DNA of 8,695 bases from JBCBST01 sp039819115 (GTDB taxonomy: Bacteria > Bacteroidota > Rhodothermia > Balneolales > Balneolaceae). The number at the start of each line of letters is the position of its first letter. Within the stretch, counting starts at the first letter, position 1. The stretch spans positions 1 through 8,695 of the forward strand of contig JBCBST010000130.1 of assembly GCA_039819115.1 (NCBI GenBank), given 5' to 3'. Below are positions 1 through 5,376 of this stretch, one piece after another. The notes beneath the pieces are model-generated. The model made no database searches. It was not told the DNA's origin and was given only the letters and a program-made list of their open reading frames with translations. A program made the position numbers and the translations under genes.

Positions 1-247
1 CCGGTGTATCGATAAGATTAATTTTATGGCCTCTCCAATCTAAATTCATAAACGAGGCAAATACTGATTTCTCCTTCTCTTTCTCTATTTCATGATAATC
101 GGATACTGTACTTCCATCCTGTACAGTTCCTCTTCGGTTAATGGCTCCGGCTTCAAACAACATGGTTTCGGCAAGGGTTGTTTTACCGGAGCCGGAATGG
201 CCTAGCAGCACAATATTCCTGATTCGGGTGGGATTGTACACTTTCAT
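1..247 (-). CDS. EF-G-like translational GTPase (FusA2/EF-G-2 type), N-terminal fragment
   Basis: The 82 visible codons start at the ATG complementary to 245-247 and run off the left edge, so the gene is 3'-truncated by the window. The protein begins MKVYNPTRIRNIVLLGHSGSGKTT. The P-loop (G1) is GHSGSGKT at about residues 16-23, and the window ends in the G3 motif, DTPG, near residue 80. Canonical EF-G has AHIDAGKTT in the P-loop; the GHSGSGKTT form is typical of the EF-G-like/EF-G-2 paralogues, which are ribosome-associated GTPases of less certain role than the main translocase. A strong Shine-Dalgarno sequence (AGGAGG, complementary to 253-258) lies five bases before the start, which makes the start secure. 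The gene is divergent from the asparaginase. Without domains II-V, the choice between EF-G-like and a tetracycline-resistance-type paralogue rests on the P-loop alone. Confidence 0.88.
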   Translation of the reverse strand, partial: MKVYNPTRIRNIVLLGHSGSGKTTLAETMLFEAGAINRRGTVQDGSTVSDYHEIEKEKEKSVFASFMNLDWRGHKINLIDTP

Positions 248-252
248 GGGTA

Positions 253-258
253 CCTCCT
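253..258 (-). promoter_or_regulatory. Shine-Dalgarno sequence of the EF-G-like gene
   Basis: AGGAGG on the minus strand, five bases upstream of the ATG at 247. It is one of only two clear purine-rich ribosome binding sites in the window and fixes the start of the GTPase. Confidence 0.75.
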
Positions 259-335
259 GGTAATGTAGCGCGAACAGCTCTGAGAGCGCTGGTGATTGTT
301 AACTAACGGTACATATACCTACCTTTTATGAAGAT

Positions 336-362
336 TTGAGGTAGATTTGATCACAATATTCT
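336..362 (+). promoter_or_regulatory. Weak candidate promoter for the asparaginase gene
   Basis: In the 183-bp divergent intergenic region (248-430), TTGAGG at 336-341 and TATTCT at 357-362 are separated by 15 bases, about 70 bases before the asparaginase ATG. The spacing is short for a sigma-70 promoter and no Bacteroidota-type -7 element (TAnnTTTG) stands out. I see no other structure in this intergenic stretch. Confidence 0.22.
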
Positions 363-430
363 AAAAGAACACACCAATTCTGTCAGGGATTGGGAAGCAT
401 CAATTTAAACAAGCCGGGCAAAGAGTCAAC

Positions 431-1420
431 ATGAAAAATATTTTACTGATCCAAACAGGCGGAACGATCGCGATGCGGGCAAAAGATCGCGGGGTCGAGT
501 TAGATCCGGAAGCCTGGTCGGACCGGTTGTACAGGGAAATACCTGAACTCAATGAAATCGCGACGGTTTCCACCCATCCCCTTTTCTTTGAGGATAGTTC
601 TGACTTACACATCGAACATTGGCAACAGATGGCGCGATGCATAGAACGCCATTATTCCGATTATGATGGTTTTGTTCTGCTGCATGGTACCGACACCATG
701 GCCTATTCAGCCTCTGCTCTTAGTTTTGCGCTTAAAAATCTGACGAAGCCCGTCATTTTTACCGGCAGCCAGGTTCCTATGAGTCATGTAAGAACTGACG
801 CCCTCCGCAACCTGATCAATGCTATACAACTGGCAACGTTACACATACCAGAAGTAAGTATTTGCTTTAATGATGCGTTGTACCGGGGTAACCGTTCCAC
901 TAAGCTGAGTGTGGGTGATTTTGATGCTTTTGGTTCTCCCAATTTCCCTCCCCTGGCCGAAGTTGGTATCGATATCGAAGTAACCCAATCGTATTCTTCA
1001 GCAGATACACCGCTGCTTGTTAATGATGCATTTGATCCCGGTATTTTTGTAATTACGGTTTACCCGAACATGAATACCCGCATACTCGATTGTTTAGATC
1101 TGACATCCATCAGAGGTCTCATTGTCCGGGCCTATGGCAGTGGAAATTTTCCCATAAAAGGAGCCTTCGACTTGCGCCCTTTTTTAAAGCGGTGTTCGGA
1201 TGCTGAAGTACTTGTTACCCTTGTATCTCAGGCCGATTATGACGCTGTGGATTTAAATCAGTATGCAGCCGGTAAAGCGGCGTTAAAGCTTGGGGCTATT
1301 TCCGGTGCGGATATGACTCTTGAAGCTGCTTCAACAAAACTGATGTGGTTGCTGGGGCAGGGTTTATCTCTGGAAGAATTAAAAGCCCGTTTTTTGGATA
1401 GTACTGCCGGAGAACGTTGA
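431..1420 (+). CDS. ansA: Type I L-asparaginase (cytoplasmic AnsA-type)
   Basis: The protein is 329 residues, close to the 338 of E. coli AnsA, and has no signal peptide, so it is expected in the cytoplasm. It hydrolyses L-asparagine to aspartate and ammonia. Both threonine motifs are present: IQTGGTIAM at residues 7-15, with T9 the expected nucleophile, and LLHGTDTMAYSASAL at 83-97, with T87 and D88 of the second catalytic triad. K158 in YRGNRSTKLS completes the T-D-K triad. DSS at 55-57 is the substrate-binding stretch. The C-terminal half carries GLIVRAYGSGNFP (about 229-241), typical of the asparaginase C-terminal domain. The ATG at 431 places the TGGT motif at the normal distance from the N-terminus, although no strong Shine-Dalgarno is seen. 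A 44-bp gap to the next gene on the same strand suggests co-transcription. No key residue is missing. Confidence 0.95.
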   Translation: MKNILLIQTGGTIAMRAKDRGVELDPEAWSDRLYREIPELNEIATVSTHPLFFEDSSDLHIEHWQQMARCIERHYSDYDGFVLLHGTDTMAYSASALSFALKNLTKPVIFTGSQVPMSHVRTDALRNLINAIQLATLHIPEVSICFNDALYRGNRSTKLSVGDFDAFGSPNFPPLAEVGIDIEVTQSYSSADTPLLVNDAFDPGIFVITVYPNMNTRILDCLDLTSIRGLIVRAYGSGNFPIKGAFDLRPFLKRCSDAEVLVTLVSQADYDAVDLNQYAAGKAALKLGAISGADMTLEAASTKLMWLLGQGLSLEELKARFLDSTAGER

Positions 1421-1464
1421 TGGAATACGTTTTTCTTTCACTCCTGAAAATCTTACTCTAAGCC

Positions 1465-2181
1465 ATGCTTTTCATTTTTGATATAGAGACCATACCGGAT
1501 ATTGCCTTCGTACGAAGTGTCCTTAACGAGCCTGATCTGGAAGAGGATGCATTATTGGAGCGGGCTGCGGAGGACCTGGCAAAAAACAAATCAGGGTTTT
1601 TACCTCCTATGTATCATCGGATGGTGTCATGGGTTGGCTTGTGGATTGCAAATGATGGGCGACCGGTAACCAAGGCTTCCTGGAATGGTACCAACGAAAA
1701 GGAAGGTCTGGAGCAGATTTTTGCGGCATTGAATACCTACAAAGACTTCGGACTGGTTCATCATAATGGAAAAGGCTTTGATATCCCTGTACTTACCTAC
1801 CGATCGATGAAGCATGGGCTGCAAATGCCGGCAAGAATGGGTATGCACGAAATACGATATCGTTATAGCAAGGCCAACATCGATTTGGTGGATGAATTCA
1901 GTAATTACGGGGCAAGTTCCTGGCCCAAGCTTAAACATTTAGGGCAATTGATTGGTATTCCTTTTAAGCAGACCGGAGAAGGTAATGAGGTGTATACCAT
2001 GTTTAAGGAAAATAAGCTGGCAGAGATTGAGCACTACTGCTATGAAGACGTGATGGCCACGTATATCATCTGGATATATTACCAGTTTACCACAGGAGCT
2101 ATAAACCAGGAACTGTTTGATAATCTGAAAGGACGAGCGCTCACCAAGTTACAGGAAATCCAGGCCTCCGAACCGGCCTGA
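1465..2181 (+). CDS. Predicted PolB-like 3'-5' exonuclease (DEDDy family)
   Basis: The protein is 238 residues and resembles the stand-alone family related to the proofreading exonuclease domain of DNA polymerase B (DNA_pol_B_exo2 type). Exo I is LFIFDIETIPD, with D6 and E8. Exo II is HHNGKGFDIPVLTYR at about 99-113, with D106. Exo III is YCYEDVMAT at 191-199, giving Y191-x3-D195, the DEDDy signature. These acidic residues are expected to bind two metal ions for 3'-5' removal of nucleotides. There is no polymerase domain, so a role in DNA repair or nucleic-acid trimming is inferred only. The ATG at 1465 is chosen because an in-frame TAA lies at 1459-1461 and leaves no earlier start; no Shine-Dalgarno is evident. 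The gene follows the asparaginase by 44 bp and converges on the flavoprotein gene with 22 bp between the two stop codons. Confidence 0.87.
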   Translation: MLFIFDIETIPDIAFVRSVLNEPDLEEDALLERAAEDLAKNKSGFLPPMYHRMVSWVGLWIANDGRPVTKASWNGTNEKEGLEQIFAALNTYKDFGLVHHNGKGFDIPVLTYRSMKHGLQMPARMGMHEIRYRYSKANIDLVDEFSNYGASSWPKLKHLGQLIGIPFKQTGEGNEVYTMFKENKLAEIEHYCYEDVMATYIIWIYYQFTTGAINQELFDNLKGRALTKLQEIQASEPA

Positions 2182-2203
2182 TGTACCTCCTGCTTCAGGC
2201 GAT

Positions 2204-3685
2204 TTAAACAATCCGGTCCGGGTCGCTGTAATCCGGGATCTCACCCCGGTACCCGAATACTCGTTTAATCCATTTTACGGTGCCCTCACTTTGATTTTTG
2301 ATGTACCACTGATCGGCTGCCCGCCGTGCTCCTAAGCCCCAACTCGGATAGGGATGAATGGTATCGGCTATGTTCCGTAACGTAACTCCGTTTTTCATGG
2401 CTACGGCATACTCCGAAATCATTTCGCCAGCATGGGCTCCAACCACAGACGCCCCCAAAATTTTACCGGTTAGTTTTTTGGCAAAGATTTTAATCATCCC
2501 GACCGGTTCACCCTCTGTAATCGCGCGGTCAATTTTAGAGTACGGAAACCGATATACGGTAAAAGACTGCCCGGCATCGCGCAATTGCTGTTCGGTAGCC
2601 CCAACATGAGCCAGTTCCGGCTCGGTGAAAGTAGCCCAGGGCACATGCTTGTCATCTATTTTCATGGGTAGTTTCATTAAGGCATGCGTGGTGGCTACTT
2701 TAGCCATGTGTTCGCTCATGTGCGTGAATTGATACCTTCCGGTTATATCCCCAATAGCATAAATATGCCCCTGGTTGGTCTTACATGAGTCATTTACGGT
2801 AATGCCCCGTTTCGTATAGTCTATTCTGGCGGCCTCGAGGTTCAGACCTTCCAGATTTGGAGTACGACCTGTAGCCATGAGTATCTGGTCGCCTTCTACC
2901 GTTTTTTCGGATCCGTTTTGTTCCAGGATCACCTGTATCCGGTTCCTTGTTTTTTGAATCTTTTGGATGGATGCTTCAAACTCATACTGCACCCCTTGCC
3001 CTTCCAGTTCATGCTGAAGGATTTCCACCAGCTCCGGATCATCTTTTGTCATAATGCGATTGGCCCGGTCAATTACCGTTACCTTCGTCCCCAAATGGGT
3101 AAAGGCCTGCGACATTTCGGTACCGATAGGTCCGCCTCCTACAATCAATAGCTCTTCTGGCTGCTCTTCGATCTCAAATAAGCTTTCATTCGTGAGGTAG
3201 TCTATGGTATCCAGTCCCTCAATGGGTGGTACAAAAGCGGAAGCACCGGCTGCAATAATAAAATAACGGGAGGATACGGATCGGGTACCTCCGTTATCCA
3301 TTGCGATGGAAATGGTATGATTATCCTGGAAAGCAGCATACCCATGAACCACTTCTATACCCATTTCTTCAAAGATTTCAGGTCGGTCAGCATCTTCATA
3401 CACCTCCTGCCTCAGATGATGAACATGCTCGATCACCTTACGGAAGTTGATCTTGGGTTCGCTATCCACAAGTCCATAGGCACTGGCTTTACGTATTTGA
3501 TGGGCAACTTTTCCTGCTTTAAGAATCACTTTACTCGGCACGCACCCTGTCCAGGTGCAGTCTCCGCCAAGGCGATGGGCTTCCACCATCATGGTCTTTG
3601 CTCCTAAATTGGCTGCAATTCCGGATGCAGTAAGTCCGGCGGCACCACCGCCGATTACAATCATGTCAAATTCGTATGTACTCAT
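2204..3685 (-). CDS. FAD-dependent pyridine nucleotide-disulfide oxidoreductase, MerA/dihydrolipoamide dehydrogenase-like
   Basis: The protein is 493 residues and cytoplasmic. The FAD Rossmann motif is IGGGAAGLTA at 11-20, and the redox-active disulfide is in GGDCTWTGCVPSK (C43, C48). A second Rossmann motif, VGGGPIGTE (182-190), is followed by an acidic residue (D206, in VTVID), which favours NADH over NADPH. ATGRTPN (271-277) and YAIGD (309-313) complete the FAD-binding set, and a dimerisation domain fills about 345-460. Class I members usually end in HPxxxE, the His-Glu acid-base dyad. Here it reads HPYPSW, so H444 is present but the glutamate position is W449. The N-terminal heavy-metal domain and C-terminal cysteine pair of true mercuric reductase are both absent, so mercury reduction is not supported. 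The substrate is unknown. The tail (about 471-493) is basic and aromatic. The gene lies 59 bp downstream of the paired membrane-protein genes on the same strand, so an operon is likely. Confidence 0.9.
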   Translation of the reverse strand: MSTYEFDMIVIGGGAAGLTASGIAANLGAKTMMVEAHRLGGDCTWTGCVPSKVILKAGKVAHQIRKASAYGLVDSEPKINFRKVIEHVHHLRQEVYEDADRPEIFEEMGIEVVHGYAAFQDNHTISIAMDNGGTRSVSSRYFIIAAGASAFVPPIEGLDTIDYLTNESLFEIEEQPEELLIVGGGPIGTEMSQAFTHLGTKVTVIDRANRIMTKDDPELVEILQHELEGQGVQYEFEASIQKIQKTRNRIQVILEQNGSEKTVEGDQILMATGRTPNLEGLNLEAARIDYTKRGITVNDSCKTNQGHIYAIGDITGRYQFTHMSEHMAKVATTHALMKLPMKIDDKHVPWATFTEPELAHVGATEQQLRDAGQSFTVYRFPYSKIDRAITEGEPVGMIKIFAKKLTGKILGASVVGAHAGEMISEYAVAMKNGVTLRNIADTIHPYPSWGLGARRAADQWYIKNQSEGTVKWIKRVFGYRGEIPDYSDPDRIV

Positions 3686-3717
3686 AATAGGGTTTGATAG
3701 GTAATGCGCGGTATGGG

Positions 3718-3731
3718 TTTAAATATTTAAA
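3718..3731. repeat. 14-bp AT-only palindrome upstream of the flavoprotein gene
   Basis: TTTAAATATTTAAA is a perfect palindrome in the 59-bp gap between the membrane-protein gene and the flavoprotein gene. On the minus strand TTGACC (complement of 3735-3740) sits just upstream, but the bases at the -10 distance (CCCATA) fit poorly. It may be part of a secondary promoter or simply AT-rich spacer. Confidence 0.3.
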
Positions 3732-3744
3732 TCAGGTCAATGAA

Positions 3745-4080
3745 TCAGGATGAAGGGGTATGCATGCGTGAACGAATCTTTGTAACGGTGGAATACCCTC
3801 CATATATGATAAATCCGGCTATGACCGCGTACACCCACCACGCAACATCTCTGCCCCAAATGGCGATGTATAGGGAGGGCACAATAAAAAAGAAGAGGGT
3901 GGATAAAATAGGTAACTGCACCTGTTTCTTCAACCGGGCATTACGGGCCAGCCATCCCAATGAAGCCAGATAGGGAGGTATTGAACCCACATACAGCACC
4001 GCAAATAAAATGGGGTTGACGTTATGCCGTTCTCCCAACTCAAGTATACTTGCCCAGGTATGCTGTAACCATTCAATCAT
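3745..4080 (-). CDS. Small three-helix membrane protein, paralogue B
   Basis: The protein is 111 residues and I do not recognise a named family. Three hydrophobic segments are visible at about 22-45 (starting VNPILF), 54-75 and 79-96 (WWVYAVIAGF). The loop after helix 1 (RNARLKK) and the tail after helix 3 (KIRSR) are both basic, so the predicted topology is N-terminus outside and C-terminus inside. The protein aligns without gaps along its whole length to its upstream neighbour, with 51 of 111 identities by hand count. Shared blocks are LGE, VNPI-F, YVG-IP, GWL-RN-R, FFFI, WVYAV and GGYST. The ATG at 4078-4080 overlaps the end of the upstream paralogue by 8 bp, which implies translational coupling. 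The two proteins were probably made by tandem duplication and may form a heteromeric membrane complex. The downstream gene is the flavoprotein. Confidence 0.85.
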   Translation of the reverse strand: MIEWLQHTWASILELGERHNVNPILFAVLYVGSIPPYLASLGWLARNARLKKQVQLPILSTLFFFIVPSLYIAIWGRDVAWWVYAVIAGFIIYGGYSTVTKIRSRMHTPSS

Positions 4081-4414
4081 CAGAAGACGGATCGGATAAC
4101 TGTTTTCTCACTTTTTTTATGGTTGAGTAGCCCCCTCCAACAACCAGACCTACCACCACCGCATATACCCAAACGGGTACATTCTGCCCTGCAATCATGA
4201 GGTATAAATAGGCAGATATAAAGAAAAATGTAGCTGCCAGCGCGGGAAGTATGACGCTTCGTCCCTTGCGATAATTGCGTACCAGCCAGCCGATTGAGAG
4301 TGTGAAAAAGGGAATTGCCCCTACATAAATACTACCAAAAATAATCGGATTGACGCCATATTGTTCACCCAGCCCGAAAAACCAGTCTTTTGCTTGTGTG
4401 ATCATTTCTTCCAT
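4073..4414 (-). CDS. Small three-helix membrane protein, paralogue A
   Basis: The protein is 113 residues from the ATG at 4412-4414. A TTG at 4423 is an in-frame alternative that would add three residues. The ATG is preferred because it puts this protein and its paralogue in perfect ungapped register, with VNPI at 21-24 and WVYAV at 82-86 in both. The hydrophobic segments are about 22-45, 54-75 and 79-96. Basic stretches RNYRKGR and KKVRK flank helices 1 and 3 and predict a cytoplasmic C-terminus. The C-terminal tail is acidic and serine-rich (DPSSDD). It has no cysteines or obvious catalytic residues, but G16-E17 and N22-P23 are shared with the paralogue and could be functional. It is the first gene of the minus-strand cluster, divergent from the Cys/His-rich protein across 114 bp. 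Function is unknown. Confidence 0.83.
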   Translation of the reverse strand: MEEMITQAKDWFFGLGEQYGVNPIIFGSIYVGAIPFFTLSIGWLVRNYRKGRSVILPALAATFFFISAYLYLMIAGQNVPVWVYAVVVGLVVGGGYSTIKKVRKQLSDPSSDD

Positions 4415-4469
4415 GGTGAACAATGCTCGTTTTGTAATTTTTTTGATTCATGTCCAAAAAAACTACACT

Positions 4470-4498
4470 TTGAACGTTTGAAAACCTATTTTTACTGA
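4470..4498 (+). promoter_or_regulatory. Weak candidate promoter for the metal-uptake cluster
   Basis: In the divergent intergenic region, TTGAAC (4470-4475) and TACTGA (4493-4498) are separated by 17 bases, 31-60 bases before the TTG start at 4529. The -10 match is poor. TTTGAA occurs twice, at 4469-4474 and 4477-4482, separated by two bases, so an alternative -35 alignment is possible. Confidence 0.22.
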
Positions 4499-4503
4499 AT
4501 AGA

Positions 4504-4525
4504 TGTTATTGATAGCTGTTATAAC
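4504..4525. promoter_or_regulatory. Candidate operator: TGTTAT direct repeat and GTTATAAC palindrome
   Basis: TGTTAT occurs at 4504-4509 and again at 4517-4522, and the second copy lies within the perfect palindrome GTTATAAC (4518-4525). The element ends three bases before the TTG start of the Cys/His-rich gene. The GTTATA-type half-site is reminiscent of gammaproteobacterial Zur boxes (GTTATAnTATAAC), but the full dyad is not present and no regulator gene is in the window. A role in metal-responsive repression is inference from position. Confidence 0.25.
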
Positions 4526-4528
4526 CTC

Positions 4529-4837
4529 TTGAAAAAATATTCATCACATATTGCATTAGTACTTATCCTCCTGATTGGCACAGGTGTAGTCGGTTCCGCA
4601 ATTCATTTTCATGAACAAACCACTACCTGCTTCCAGCACGAAGAAGGCCATCACCATATATCAGATGAGGATCATTGTTGCTCACTATGTTCGATTGAAC
4701 TGGCTGCTGAGTCGCAAGAATTTTCAAGTCCTACGATCAAGGTCTCTGTCGATGTAAAGCATACGATAGCTATTGCAAATGCAGGTACTCATCCCCGAAT
4801 ATTCGAGGGCCGAGCCCCACCCTTCCCTGCTGTTTAA
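4529..4837 (+). CDS. Small exported Cys/His-rich protein, probable metal-binding partner
   Basis: The protein is 102 residues. It starts at TTG: an in-frame TGA at 4496-4498 and no ATG between leave this as the only reasonable start, and it directly yields a signal-peptide-like N-terminus (MKKYSSHIALVLILLIGTG, hydrophobic about 8-22, possible cleavage after A24). The mature part is dense in soft-metal ligands: H26, H28, C34, H37, H41-H43, H49, C50, C51 and C54, with the acidic residues of ISDEDH among them. The C-terminus reads GRAPPFP; a similar RAPP-like ending is common in small DUF2946-type proteins found beside TonB receptors (recalled resemblance, not searched). A periplasmic metal-binding or sensing role is inferred. 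The gene starts the plus cluster and is 50 bp upstream of the lipoprotein gene. It could also be a redox or structural peptide. Confidence 0.78.
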   Translation: MKKYSSHIALVLILLIGTGVVGSAIHFHEQTTTCFQHEEGHHHISDEDHCCSLCSIELAAESQEFSSPTIKVSVDVKHTIAIANAGTHPRIFEGRAPPFPAV

Positions 4838-4887
4838 TTCCCCTTTTTTCTCTTATTAAACCCTAAAACGTAATATTTCATAACAAC

Positions 4888-5376
4888 ATGAAACACAATA
4901 CCATTGCCCGGTTTACTAACCTGGCTGTAATCACCCTATTCGCGGCTCTTTCATTCACAGCTTGCGACAATTCATCTGACGATGACGATCACGAACATGC
5001 TGATGCCGAAGGCTTTGTTCTACGCATGAACGGACAAGACGTAGTTACTCAGCTTCCTGATGCTGACGTTACTGGCGGATTTACCATTGCTGCTGGCGAG
5101 GAAACACCTCTAATCACGATTCAGTTTATCGATCATGATGGAGATTTCTTCCAGCCAGAAGGCGACGAGTATAGCTTACGAGCTACATTCAGCACTCCTG
5201 AAATTGCAGAATTCGAGCAGCACGAAGAAGATGGTACCTGGAGCTTCCATATCCATGCTGAAGCAGTAGGTACTACTAACATGACTTTACAGTTGTACCA
5301 CAATGACCATTCTGACTTCGACACTCAGGAGATTGCAATTACCGTAACCCAAGCCGTACTAGCTTCAAATAATTGA
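4888..5376 (+). CDS. His/Asp-rich lipoprotein associated with a TonB receptor
   Basis: The protein is 162 residues. The signal peptide carries basic residues (K2, R8), a hydrophobic core and a lipobox-like FTAC ending at C26, so lipidation at C26 is expected. Directly after it comes a charged tether, DDDDHEH (31-37), then a compact, probably beta-rich domain of about 120 residues with further ligands: H83 in DHDGD, H112, H121, H123 (HIH), H138 and H141 (HNDH). Similar HEH-x-x-x-EG lipoproteins occur beside TonB-dependent receptors in related phyla (recollection, not a search). A role in capturing or handing over a metal near the receptor is inferred. Its TGA stop overlaps the next ATG by one base (TGATG), which indicates translational coupling to the receptor. 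No Shine-Dalgarno is visible before the ATG. Confidence 0.82.
   Translation: MKHNTIARFTNLAVITLFAALSFTACDNSSDDDDHEHADAEGFVLRMNGQDVVTQLPDADVTGGFTIAAGEETPLITIQFIDHDGDFFQPEGDEYSLRATFSTPEIAEFEQHEEDGTWSFHIHAEAVGTTNMTLQLYHNDHSDFDTQEIAITVTQAVLASNN

Noticed and set aside
2176..2200. Hairpin GCCTGA / TCAGGC between the convergent exonuclease and flavoprotein genes
   Set aside because: The stem is only 6 bp with a 13-base loop, overlaps the exonuclease stop codon and has no T-tract on either strand, so it is not convincing as a terminator.
2204..3685. Annotation as mercuric reductase merA
   Set aside because: There is no heavy-metal-associated N-domain, no C-terminal vicinal cysteines and no merR, merT or merP genes nearby; the three-helix neighbours do not show the MerT cysteine pairs.
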